NCBI RefSeq assembly: GCF_001886735.1 | Contig: NZ_CP018076.1 | Span: 2,480,001 to 2,544,000, forward strand | DNA from: Sulfitobacter alexandrii | GTDB taxonomy: Bacteria > Pseudomonadota > Alphaproteobacteria > Rhodobacterales > Rhodobacteraceae | Length of the DNA stretch: 64,000 nt | Reading direction: 5' to 3' | Shown here: piece by piece, positions 46,124 to 54,283 of the stretch | Position numbering within the stretch: the first letter of the stretch is position 1 | Layout: the number at the start of each line of letters is the position of its first letter | Position numbers and translations under genes: made by a program | The notes under the pieces: model-generated | Seen by the model: only the letters and a program-made list of their open reading frames with translations | Database searches by the model: none | Told to the model about the DNA's origin: nothing

Positions 46124-46984
46124 ATGCCGAAGATAAACGACAAGACATCCCGCGCCCGCACTTTTCGTGCTCGCCTTACCCAGGCGATTGCCGACGCGGG
46201 TAGCAGCCAAAGCGCATTGGCGCGCGCCATCGGTGCCGACCGTTCGACCCTGTCACAGGTGCTGTCCGCCAGCGGCGCACGGCTGCCGGGCGCGCATGTG
46301 GTCGGCGCCTGTGCCCAGGCGCTCGGGGTGTCCGCCGACTGGCTGCTGGGCCTCTCGGACCGGCCCGAATCCGCCGCGGACCTGATGTCCAACAGCATCT
46401 CGATGTCGCAGGCTCCCCGCGCCTACGTCGACGACCAGCTTTTCGTCTGGCACCAGGAGGCGCGCGGCTACAAGATCCGTCACGTTCCCGCGGCCCTGCC
46501 CGACATGCTCAAGACCGACGACATGCTCGCATGGGAATACGGGCCCCATTTGCGGCGCACCGCGCAGCAGGCGATCAACGCGTCCCGCGACCGCCTCGAC
46601 CTCATGCTGGACGCCACGTCGGAATACGAGATCGCGCTGCCGCTGTTCGAACTCGACTGTTTCATGCGCGGCGTCGGCTACTATCACGGCCTGTCCGCGT
46701 CCGTGCGGCGCACGCAATGCGACCGCATGATCGCCCTCTCGCGGCAACTCTATCCGCGCCTGAGGCTCTACCAGTTCGACGCCCGCCGGCTCTATTCGGC
46801 GCCGGTCACCATTTTCGGCCCGCTCATCGCCGTGCTTTACACCGGCGGCCATTACATCGCGTTCCGGGACCGCGCCCGGATCGAGCTCTTTACCCGAGAC
46901 TTCGATACGCTGGTGCGAGAGTCCTCGGCCACGGCCCGCGACTTTCCCGACCTTCTGTCGGAGATGCGCGAGCTTATCCGCTGA
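46124..46984 (+). CDS. XRE-family HTH transcriptional regulator
   Basis: 286 residues from ATG 46124. An N-terminal helix-turn-helix (SQSALARAIGADRSTLSQVL) is followed by a long C-terminal domain containing DDMLAWEYGPHLRRTAQQAINASRDRLDLM and YDFGHYIAFRDRARIEL-like elements, probably for ligand sensing or dimerisation. Divergent from the fatty acid desaturase gene, so regulation of lipid metabolism is a reasonable inference. Confidence 0.8.
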   Translation: MPKINDKTSRARTFRARLTQAIADAGSSQSALARAIGADRSTLSQVLSASGARLPGAHVVGACAQALGVSADWLLGLSDRPESAADLMSNSISMSQAPRAYVDDQLFVWHQEARGYKIRHVPAALPDMLKTDDMLAWEYGPHLRRTAQQAINASRDRLDLMLDATSEYEIALPLFELDCFMRGVGYYHGLSASVRRTQCDRMIALSRQLYPRLRLYQFDARRLYSAPVTIFGPLIAVLYTGGHYIAFRDRARIELFTRDFDTLVRESSATARDFPDLLSEMRELIR

Positions 46985-47027
46985 TCCGCCCCCTTCCAGC
47001 CCCCTCCCCGTCGCGGCCCTCGACAGG

Positions 47028-47774
47028 CTAGAGCTTCGGGTCGGGGTTCTCGGTATGCCCGTCCACGGCGATCACCTGTCCGGAGACCCGCCGCGCGGCG
47101 TCCGAGGCAAGGAATACCGCCATGTCGGCCACGTCCCGCGCTTCGACGAAAGAGCGCATGGAGGTGCCGGCCGCGTAGCCCGCATAGACCTGATCGCGGG
47201 TCATGCCCTTGGCGGCGGCCTCGCGCTCCAGCACGCCTTCCATGCGCGGCCCCTCCACCGCGCCCGGGCAGATCGCGTTGGCCCTGATCCCGTGCGGACC
47301 CAGCTCCATGGCAAGCGTCTTCATCAGGCCGATGACACCCCATTTCGCCGCGGCGTAGGGCGCGCGGTTGGGATAGCCGAATATCCCGGCGGTTGAGGAC
47401 GTCAGGATCATCGCGCCCTGTCCCGCCCGCTTCATGAGCGGGGCTGCATGTTTGGCGGCGAGAAATGCCCCGTCCAGATTCACGCCGACACAGGCCCGCC
47501 AGTCCTCCAGAAGGACGTTCTCGACCAAGGCCGTCGGTCCGGCGATCCCCGCATTGGCGCACAACACGTCAAGCCGGTCGATCCTTTCAAAGACCGCGCG
47601 CACCTCTTCCTCGTTACCGGCATCGGCGAGATGGCCGTGCCAGCCCGCCGGACAGCCCGCCAGCGCGTCCTTGTCCACGTCCGTCACCCAGACCTCGTAG
47701 CCCGCGGCGGCAAAGGCCTCGCCCATGGCCCGCCCAATGCCGGACGCGCCGGCGGTGATGAGGACCCGTTTCAC
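47028..47774 (-). CDS. SDR family oxidoreductase in carnitine operon
   Basis: 248 residues from GTG 47774, overlapping the previous stop by GTGA. TAGASGIGRAMGEAF at the N-terminus, CANAG, YAAAK and GHTENPDPKL at the end are typical SDR features. Its role in carnitine catabolism is unknown; position last in the operon suggests a linked redox step. The nearest distinct class would be 3-hydroxybutyrate dehydrogenase-type SDR. Confidence 0.85.
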   Translation of the reverse strand: MKRVLITAGASGIGRAMGEAFAAAGYEVWVTDVDKDALAGCPAGWHGHLADAGNEEEVRAVFERIDRLDVLCANAGIAGPTALVENVLLEDWRACVGVNLDGAFLAAKHAAPLMKRAGQGAMILTSSTAGIFGYPNRAPYAAAKWGVIGLMKTLAMELGPHGIRANAICPGAVEGPRMEGVLEREAAAKGMTRDQVYAGYAAGTSMRSFVEARDVADMAVFLASDAARRVSGQVIAVDGHTENPDPKL

Positions 47775-49243
47775 CGGGGCGCGCCGATTGCCCGGCCCAG
47801 GCCCTGCGGTCGGGGCAGCGCCGCGTGACCTTCGGCGAACCGGACGAGCGCCGCCTCGACCTCGGGTGACGGCGCGCTCGGCTTGCGGGTCTCCAACGAG
47901 ACATGCAGCAGGAAATGCTCTCCCGTGGCCAACAGCCTGCCACCTTCCACCATCTCGTGGAACAGGTGCATCTTCTTGCCCGCCCCGGCGATCACCTGTG
48001 TGCGTATCTCGATCACCGACCCGGCGTGAACCTCGTCGAGGTGCCGGATATGCGTCTCGGCGGTGAAGTAGCTGCCGCCATTGGCGATGTAATCGGCGTC
48101 GCAGCCGATGATCTCCATGAAACGGTCGGTAGCGTCGGCAAACGCGTGGAGATAGCGCGATTCCGTCATGTGACCGTTGTAGTCGGTCCAGTCCAGCGGC
48201 ACGGTGCGCCGCGCCGTCATCACCGGCGCATCGGCAGGCAGGTCTTCCGCGCGCACGCCCATGGGCGTGCCGGCGCGCATCAGCTTTTCCTGGGCGTTCA
48301 GCAGCGCACCCGCACCCCAGTCCTGTGCCTTGAGCCCGCGCATCATCGTCACGAGGTTGTTGTCCCGGATGCGTTCCAGCTCGCGAATGCTGTAGGCGCC
48401 GGATTGCGCGTCGGACTGGCCCGCGATCAGGTCCACCAGTTCATCGGTGAACTCGGGCACGTCCATCAGCCTGGTCCAGGGCCAGCTCAGCGCGGGGCCG
48501 AACTGCGCCATGAAGTGCTTCATGCCCGCCTCGCCACCCGCGACGCGATAGGTCTCGAACAGGCCCATCTGCGCCCAGCGGATGCCGAACCCGTAGCGTA
48601 TCGCGTTGTCGATCTCCTCGGTCGTGGCGATGCCGTCCTTGACCAGCCAGAGGGCCTCGCGCCACACGGCCTCGAGGAAACGGTCGGCGACGTGGGCGTC
48701 GATCTCCTTGCGCAGGTGCAACGGGTACATGCCCAGCCCCGTGAGGGTCTCCTTGGCACGTGCCACCATGGGGCCGTCGTTGCCCTCGCCCGGCACCAGT
48801 TCCACCAATGGCAGCAGGTAGACCGGATTGAACGGATGCGCGACCATGATCTGTTCCGGCCGGGCAGCGCCCTGCTGCAACTCGCTCGGCTTGAAACCCG
48901 ATGTGGACGAGCCGATGACGGCCTCCGGATCGCAGGCCTGCTGGATCGCGCCGAAGGTCGCATGTTTCAGGTCGAGCCTTTCGGGAACGCTTTCCTGGAT
49001 CCAGGCGGCACCTTCCACGGCCTCGGCAATGGAGTCGTGAAAACTGATCGGGCCCTCCGCGGGCAAGGCCACGTCGGTCAGTCCCGGCAGCGACCGGCGG
49101 GCGTTGGCCATGACCTCGCCGATCTTGCGCTCCGCCTGCGGATCGGGGTCATGCACCCGCACCGTCCAACCGTTGAGCGCAAAGCGCGCGGCCCAGCCGC
49201 CGCCGATCACACCGCCGCCGATGATTGCCACCGTTCCCGTCAT
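47771..49243 (-). CDS. L-carnitine dehydrogenase fused to acyl-CoA thioesterase
   Basis: 490 residues from ATG 49243, overlapping the lipocalin stop by ATGA. The N-terminal 3-hydroxyacyl-CoA dehydrogenase fold (VAIIGGGVIGGGWAARFALNGW; SSTSGFKPSELQ; HPFNPVYLLPLVEL) oxidises carnitine to 3-dehydrocarnitine. From about residue 345 a hotdog thioesterase follows (VPLDWTDYNGHMTESRYLHAF). This fusion of CdhA with a betainyl-CoA thioesterase is known from carnitine catabolism in Alphaproteobacteria. The thioesterase half would finish the path by releasing glycine betaine from betainyl-CoA. Confidence 0.9.
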   Translation of the reverse strand: MTGTVAIIGGGVIGGGWAARFALNGWTVRVHDPDPQAERKIGEVMANARRSLPGLTDVALPAEGPISFHDSIAEAVEGAAWIQESVPERLDLKHATFGAIQQACDPEAVIGSSTSGFKPSELQQGAARPEQIMVAHPFNPVYLLPLVELVPGEGNDGPMVARAKETLTGLGMYPLHLRKEIDAHVADRFLEAVWREALWLVKDGIATTEEIDNAIRYGFGIRWAQMGLFETYRVAGGEAGMKHFMAQFGPALSWPWTRLMDVPEFTDELVDLIAGQSDAQSGAYSIRELERIRDNNLVTMMRGLKAQDWGAGALLNAQEKLMRAGTPMGVRAEDLPADAPVMTARRTVPLDWTDYNGHMTESRYLHAFADATDRFMEIIGCDADYIANGGSYFTAETHIRHLDEVHAGSVIEIRTQVIAGAGKKMHLFHEMVEGGRLLATGEHFLLHVSLETRKPSAPSPEVEAALVRFAEGHAALPRPQGLGRAIGAPR

Positions 49244-49785
49244 TGCAAAACCTCCAGCCTTTCCAGGTCGTATCCGTTGAAATCCAGTATTTCCTTTGCC
49301 GCCGCCAGCCTGTCACGGGGGATGCGGGGGTCGCGGTTCAGGATCCAGCCGGCGCGGCCGTTGGGCGTGCCCACCACGGCGGTACGGTAGCCCTCATCCA
49401 CCCAGAGCACCCAGTAGTCCGCGGCGACGAAGGGCACCGCGCCGAAGCGCACCTTGAGGCGGCCCGGCCCGACCACCTCTGCCGTGCCGGTGATGCTGCT
49501 CACCACCGCGCCTTCGGCGTTGCGGCAGATGTTGCGCACACCGATCAGCCCGTCGGCACGGGCGGTGTATTCCGCCGTCACGCCCCGGCAGCCAGTCTCG
49601 AATGGCACCGGGTAGCGCGCCACCTCGTGCCACAGGCCGAGATAGCGGTCGGGCGCGAAACTGGCGATCGCCCCGATCGGCGCGTCCCGGTCCCGGTAGA
49701 CAGGGAACAGCGCGAAGGGATCCTCGGGCGTTCCGGCGCATCCCCCCAGCAGCGCCGCAAACGCCACCGGCAGCAGCCGCCTCAT
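49240..49785 (-). CDS. Lipocalin family lipoprotein (Blc-like)
   Basis: 181 residues from ATG 49785, coupled at both ends (ATGA overlaps). A lipoprotein signal with lipobox LGGC (cysteine near residue 16) is followed by a lipocalin with YLGLWHEVARYPVPFE and the second structurally conserved block RAGWILNRDPRIP. Blc-type lipocalins sit in the outer membrane and bind lysophospholipids or other lipids. Its presence between two carnitine enzymes suggests a role in acquiring carnitine or carnitine esters, an inference only. Confidence 0.88.
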   Translation of the reverse strand: MRRLLPVAFAALLGGCAGTPEDPFALFPVYRDRDAPIGAIASFAPDRYLGLWHEVARYPVPFETGCRGVTAEYTARADGLIGVRNICRNAEGAVVSSITGTAEVVGPGRLKVRFGAVPFVAADYWVLWVDEGYRTAVVGTPNGRAGWILNRDPRIPRDRLAAAKEILDFNGYDLERLEVLQ

Positions 49786-50693
49786 GCCTTGGGCGCTCGC
49801 TTCGTCAGCCCCAGCTTCTCGCGCACCTCGGCCGGGCCGATGACCCGGGCGCCCATGTTCTCGATGATGCTGCCCGCGCGTTCCACGAGCTGCCAGTTTT
49901 CCGCCAGCACGCCCTTGTCCAGCCAGAGATTGTCCTCGAGCCCCACGCGCACGTTGCCGCCCGCCAGCACGCTGGCCGCGACATAGGCCATCTGGTTGCG
50001 GCCCAGCGCGAAGGCGGAAAAGGTCCAGTCCTCCGGCACGTTGTTGACCATCGCCATGAAGGTGTTCAGGTCATCGGGGGCGCCCCATGGCACCCCCATG
50101 CAGAGCTGCACCAGCGCCGGCGCGTCGAGAACGCCGTCCTTGACCAGCTGCTTGGCGTACCACAGGTGCCCGGTGTCGAAAGCCTCGATCTCGGGCTTGA
50201 CCCCCAGCCCCGTCATCATCGACCCCATCGCGGTCAACATGCCCGGCGTGTTGGTCATCACGTAGTCGGCCTCGGCGAAGTTCATCGTGCCGCAATCCAG
50301 CGTGCAGATCTCGGGCAGGCATTCCGCGATGTGCTGCACCCGTTCGGAGGCGCCGATCATGTCGGTGCCCTCGACCGGGGGCATCGGTTTTTCGGTGGGG
50401 CCGAAGATGATGTCTCCGCCCATGCCGGCGGTCAGGTTCAGGACCACGTCGGTTTCGGATTCGCGGATGCGCTCCGTCACCTCGCGGTAGTACGCGAGGT
50501 CGCGGCTGGGCTTGCCGGTCTCGGGATCGCGCACGTGGCAGTGCACCACCGCCGCGCCCGCCTTTGCCGCGGCGATGGCGCTTTCGGCGATCTGAGCGGG
50601 GCTGCGCGGCACATGGGGGCTGCGATCCTGCGTGCCGCCCGATCCGGTCACGGCACAGGTGATGAAGACATCGCGGTTCATGGTCAGCGGCAT
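49782..50693 (-). CDS. DUF849 beta-keto acid cleavage enzyme (3-dehydrocarnitine cleavage)
   Basis: 303 residues from ATG 50693, with AAAGGA upstream. The BKACE/DUF849 fold is recognised from VFITCAVTGSGGTQDRS at the start, AAVVHCHVRDPETGKPSRD with the zinc-binding HxH, and GNVRVGLEDN. In the carnitine pathway this family cleaves 3-dehydrocarnitine with acetyl-CoA to betainyl-CoA and acetoacetate. It is the first gene of the operon, coupled to the lipocalin. DUF849 enzymes vary in substrate; here the context assigns it. Confidence 0.9.
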   Translation of the reverse strand: MPLTMNRDVFITCAVTGSGGTQDRSPHVPRSPAQIAESAIAAAKAGAAVVHCHVRDPETGKPSRDLAYYREVTERIRESETDVVLNLTAGMGGDIIFGPTEKPMPPVEGTDMIGASERVQHIAECLPEICTLDCGTMNFAEADYVMTNTPGMLTAMGSMMTGLGVKPEIEAFDTGHLWYAKQLVKDGVLDAPALVQLCMGVPWGAPDDLNTFMAMVNNVPEDWTFSAFALGRNQMAYVAASVLAGGNVRVGLEDNLWLDKGVLAENWQLVERAGSIIENMGARVIGPAEVREKLGLTKRAPKA

Positions 50694-50772
50694 GGGTCAT
50701 CCTTTCTGTCAGCTTGGCCGGATCATGACGGGTCTTGGCAGCGACCGCTTTACGCAATACGAAATCAAGTTG

Positions 50773-51732
50773 ATGAAATCCGCAGAAATCACCCATACCA
50801 CCCTGCTTGTTCTTGACGGGTGCAATACGCTCACGCTGGCGGCGGCGGTGGACCCGCTGCGCGCGGCGAACCGGCAGGCGGGCCGCGCCCTCTATGAATG
50901 GCATTTCGCCACCCCGACGGACCGCCCCGTCCAGCTGACCAGCGGGCTGCAGATCCCGGCGGCCGCGATCCACAAGATGCCGGTCACCGATCTGCTGATC
51001 ATCGTCGCGGGCTTCGCGGTGGAAGCCCAGACCACCCCGCAGCTCACCGCGAGCCTGCGGCGGATCGCGGCCCAGGGGGCGACGGTCGCGGGCATCGACG
51101 GCGGGCCCTGGGTGATGGCGCGTGCCGGGATCCTCGACGGACACCGCGCCACCAGCCACTGGGAGGATTTCGAACGCTTCTCGCAGCAATTTCCGGCGGT
51201 GGAGCTGATCAACACAAGGTACGAGGTCAGCGGCAAACGCCTCACCTCGGCAGGCGCCGCCCCCGCGCTCGAGATGATGCTGCACCTGATCGGTGACCGC
51301 CACGGTGCGGCGCTCGCCGGGCGCATCGCCACCGCTTTCATCTTCGACCCGGCGCCCCCGCGCCCGCAAAGCCGGGCGCAGAACCCGCGCCACTCCCGGC
51401 TGACCGCCCGGGCCCAGCAGCGGATGGAAGCGGCGCTGGACGCCCCCTTGCGCCTGCGCGAGATCGCGGCGGGACTGGGGGTGTCGGAACGGGCGCTTCA
51501 GCAGCAGTTCAGGATGCACCTGGGCGTCACGCCACAGGCGCATTACCTCGCGTTGCGGCTGGCGCAGGCGGAGCGGATGGTCCGCGACAGCCCTCTGCCT
51601 CTGAACGAGGTGGCTCTCGCCACCGGCTTCGGTTCGCCCGCCGCGTTCTCGCGGGCCTTCCGCGCGCGGTTCCGGCAATCACCCAGCCAGATGCGCCGGG
51701 GCGCACACGGGGCGCAACAGGCGAATTTTTGA
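50773..51732 (+). CDS. cdhR: GATase1-like AraC family regulator (carnitine, CdhR type)
   Basis: 319 residues from ATG 50773; ATG 50725 would add sixteen. The N-terminal GATase1/DJ-1-like ligand domain includes LLVLDGCNTLTLAAAVDPLRAANR, TSGLQIPAAAI and AGIDGGPWVMARAGILDGHRATSHWED; the C-terminal AraC domain has LREIAAGLGVSERALQQQFRMHLGVTPQ. It is divergent from the carnitine operon and matches the CdhR group that activates carnitine catabolism. No clear ribosome site decides the start. A perfect hairpin overlaps its stop codon. Confidence 0.87.
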   Translation: MKSAEITHTTLLVLDGCNTLTLAAAVDPLRAANRQAGRALYEWHFATPTDRPVQLTSGLQIPAAAIHKMPVTDLLIIVAGFAVEAQTTPQLTASLRRIAAQGATVAGIDGGPWVMARAGILDGHRATSHWEDFERFSQQFPAVELINTRYEVSGKRLTSAGAAPALEMMLHLIGDRHGAALAGRIATAFIFDPAPPRPQSRAQNPRHSRLTARAQQRMEAALDAPLRLREIAAGLGVSERALQQQFRMHLGVTPQAHYLALRLAQAERMVRDSPLPLNEVALATGFGSPAAFSRAFRARFRQSPSQMRRGAHGAQQANF

Positions 51733-51742
51733 AAAAATTCGC
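51721..51742. terminator. Perfect AT-rich hairpin overlapping the cdhR stop
   Basis: GCGAATTTTT (51721-51730) and AAAAATTCGC (51733-51742) form a ten-base inverted repeat; the cdhR stop codon lies in it. With the next hairpin it separates two convergent genes. Confidence 0.7.
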
Positions 51743-51743
51743 A

Positions 51744-51765
51744 GCGGAATTTTCCAAAATTCCGC
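51744..51765. terminator. Perfect hairpin between cdhR and aldo/keto reductase
   Basis: GCGGAATTTT (51744-51753) and AAAATTCCGC (51756-51765) are perfect complements around CC. The T and A runs make it usable as a terminator for either strand. Confidence 0.7.
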
Positions 51766-51769
51766 CCGC

Positions 51770-52813
51770 TCAATAGGGCATCGGATGCGCCTTGTGGACC
51801 GCGTCCAGCGCCGCGTTCACCTCATCACTCAGGGTCAGCTCCGCCGCCCCCAGCGCGCGTTGCACTTGCGCCGTGCTGGTCGCGCCAAAGATCATCGACC
51901 CCATGAAGGGCCGTGCCCGGCACCAGGCCAGCGCCATCTGAACAGGGTCGAGATCGTGGTCCCGCGCCACCTGCAGATAGGCGTCCACCGCGGCAAAGGC
52001 GCGGTCCGTCTTGCGCCCACCGAGGTCCCCGTTCAGCGACATGCGCGAGCCGTCCGGAACGGCCCCGCCCTGATATTTGCCTGTCAGAAGACCCGCAGCC
52101 AGCGGGGAAAAGGCGAACATGTCGATGTTTTCGTTGATGCAGGTCTCCGCCACGTCCGTGTCGGCCATGCGGCACAGCAGCGAATACTCGTTCTGGACGG
52201 CCACCGGGCGCGGCCCCCCGGTGCGCTCTGCGGCATTGGCCCACTGGGTCATGCCCCAGGCGCTCTCGTTGCTCAGACCGAAGGCGCGGATCGTGCCGCG
52301 CCTCACCTCGGCCTGAAGCGCGCCCATCGCGTCCTCCATGTGCGCAATCGTCTCGGCGCGGTTCTGGTCCGACGGGTCGAAGGACCAGTTCTTTCGAAAC
52401 ATGTAGCTGCCCCGGTTGGGCCAGTGAAACTGGTAGAGGTCGATGTAGTCGGTCTTCAGCCGCCGCAGCGAGCCCTCGATCGCCTCCGGGATGGTCTTCG
52501 ACGAAATCGGCGCACCGTCCCGGACGTGCTGCATCCCTTCGCCGGAATGCTTGGTGGCCAGCACCACGTCGTCGCGCCGGTTCTCGCGCTCGAACCACAG
52601 GCCGATGATGCGTTCGGTCCGGCCGATGGTCTCGGCGCTGATCGGGTTGACGGGATACATCTCGGCCGTGTCGATGAAGTTGACGCCCGCGTCCAGCGCC
52701 ATGTCGATCTGGGCGTGCCCCTCTTCGGCGGTGTTCTGCGTGCCCCAGGTCATCGACCCCAGGCACAGGTCCGTCACCAGCAGGTCGCTGCCGCCCAGTC
52801 TGCGTTTCTGCAT
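51770..52813 (-). CDS. Aldo/keto reductase
   Basis: 347 residues from ATG 52813, with AAGGGGAC upstream. The AKR barrel is recognised from LCLGSMTWGTQNTAEEG, FIDTAEMYPVNP with the catalytic Asp and Tyr, LATKHSGEG with the lysine, and DLYQFHWPNRG with the histidine; FSPLAAGLLTGKY and ATSTAQVQRAL are the NADP-binding end. It resembles the Tas-like subgroup. Substrate unknown. It converges on cdhR, from which two hairpins separate it. Confidence 0.9.
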   Translation of the reverse strand: MQKRRLGGSDLLVTDLCLGSMTWGTQNTAEEGHAQIDMALDAGVNFIDTAEMYPVNPISAETIGRTERIIGLWFERENRRDDVVLATKHSGEGMQHVRDGAPISSKTIPEAIEGSLRRLKTDYIDLYQFHWPNRGSYMFRKNWSFDPSDQNRAETIAHMEDAMGALQAEVRRGTIRAFGLSNESAWGMTQWANAAERTGGPRPVAVQNEYSLLCRMADTDVAETCINENIDMFAFSPLAAGLLTGKYQGGAVPDGSRMSLNGDLGGRKTDRAFAAVDAYLQVARDHDLDPVQMALAWCRARPFMGSMIFGATSTAQVQRALGAAELTLSDEVNAALDAVHKAHPMPY

Positions 52814-52989
52814 TTTCCGTGTCCCCTTTTTGGCGCGCACCCTACCCCGTCGGACCGGCGCTGCAAGTCTCAAAGCGCGCCGCCGCGGATCGCGCCGCCG
52901 GGGCGGTTTTTCCGCCCGGCCTGCGAAAAGCGACCCGGCCTGTCGGGAATGGCCTTGGGTTCGGCCGGGGAATGGGCCTAAGAACGTGC

Positions 52990-54219
52990 ATGCGTCTGCT
53001 GATCTCCTTTGCGGCCCTGTTCTTCTCGGTCATCCTGTTGCAACTGTCGTCGGGCGGCGTGGGGCCGCTCGACGTGCTGTCGGGGACGGCACTGGGGTTT
53101 TCCCGTCAGGAAATCGGCCTGCTCGGCTCGGCGCATTTCCTTGGCTTCTTCATCGGCTGCTGGTGGGCGCCGCGCCTGATGGGGTCGGTCGGTCACAGCC
53201 GCGCCTTCGCCGCCTTCACCGCGACGGGCGCGATCGGGCTGATGGCCCACATGCTGGTGGTCGATCCGCTGGCCTGGACCCTTATGCGCGTGGCTTCGGG
53301 GCTTTGCGTCGCGGGGTGCTACACCGTGATCGAGGCGTGGCTGCAGGCCAAGGTGACCAACCAGACGCGTGGCCGCACCATGGGGGTCTACCGGGTGGTG
53401 GACATGACGGGATCGCTCTGCGCCCAGATGATCGTCGGCATCCTCGCCCCGGCCTCCTACGTTTCCTACAACATTCTTGCCATCGTCTGCTGCGCGGCGC
53501 TGCTTCCGATCACGCTCAGCAAGGTGCAGCAGCCCGAAACGCCGGCCCAGCCCCGCCTGCGTCCGCGCCTCGCCTTCGACCGCTCGCCGCTGGCGGCGGC
53601 GGGCGTCGTGGTGGCGGCGCTGTCCAGTGCCTCGTTCCGCATGGTGGGCCCGATCTACGGTCAGGAAGTCGGCCTGACCGCCGCGCAGATCGCCTGGTTT
53701 CTCGCCGCGTTCGTGCTGGGCGGGGCCATCGCGCAATGGCCCGTGGGCTGGCTTGCGGACAAGTTCGACCGGCGATGGGTGCTGATCTGGCTGTCGGTCG
53801 CAGCCATGCTGGCCTGCGGGGTCACCGTCTCCGCTGCCGGGCTCGGGACGGTCAGCGTGTTCCTGTCCGCCGCCCTCTTCGGGCTGACCACCTTCCCGAT
53901 CTACTCGGTCGCCGCGGCCCATGCCCACGACTTCGCCAGCGACGACGAGCGGGTGGAATTGTCGGCCGCGCTGATGTTCTGGTTCGCGGCCGGGGCCATC
54001 TTCGCCCCCTATATCGCTTCCGTTCTGATCGACGGCTTCGGCCCGGGCGCTCTGTTCATGATGATCAGCGTGGGGCACGGGGTGCTGGTGGTCTTCGGCC
54101 TGCTCCGGATGCGCCGTGGTCGGGCCACGCCGCGCCGCACCCGCTATGTCTATGCGCCGCGCACCAGCTTCCTGATCGGACGGCTGACCGGGCGGGCGCG
54201 CGACGGGAGGGGCGATTGA
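52990..54219 (+). CDS. MFS transporter
   Basis: 409 residues from ATG 52990; ATG 52972 is an alternative. Twelve hydrophobic segments with the MFS loop block RGRTMGVYRVVDMTGS, and GWLADKFDRRWVLIWLS after helix 8, typical of the superfamily. Substrate unknown; it resembles the YcaD-like group. It is divergent from the aldo/keto reductase gene and precedes metG without coupling. Confidence 0.87.
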   Translation: MRLLISFAALFFSVILLQLSSGGVGPLDVLSGTALGFSRQEIGLLGSAHFLGFFIGCWWAPRLMGSVGHSRAFAAFTATGAIGLMAHMLVVDPLAWTLMRVASGLCVAGCYTVIEAWLQAKVTNQTRGRTMGVYRVVDMTGSLCAQMIVGILAPASYVSYNILAIVCCAALLPITLSKVQQPETPAQPRLRPRLAFDRSPLAAAGVVVAALSSASFRMVGPIYGQEVGLTAAQIAWFLAAFVLGGAIAQWPVGWLADKFDRRWVLIWLSVAAMLACGVTVSAAGLGTVSVFLSAALFGLTTFPIYSVAAAHAHDFASDDERVELSAALMFWFAAGAIFAPYIASVLIDGFGPGALFMMISVGHGVLVVFGLLRMRRGRATPRRTRYVYAPRTSFLIGRLTGRARDGRGD

Positions 54220-54283
54220 CGGGCTGGCATGCGGCTTCGGGGGCTGTTAAAGCACCGCCAATCCCTGACCAGAGGCATGCCCC

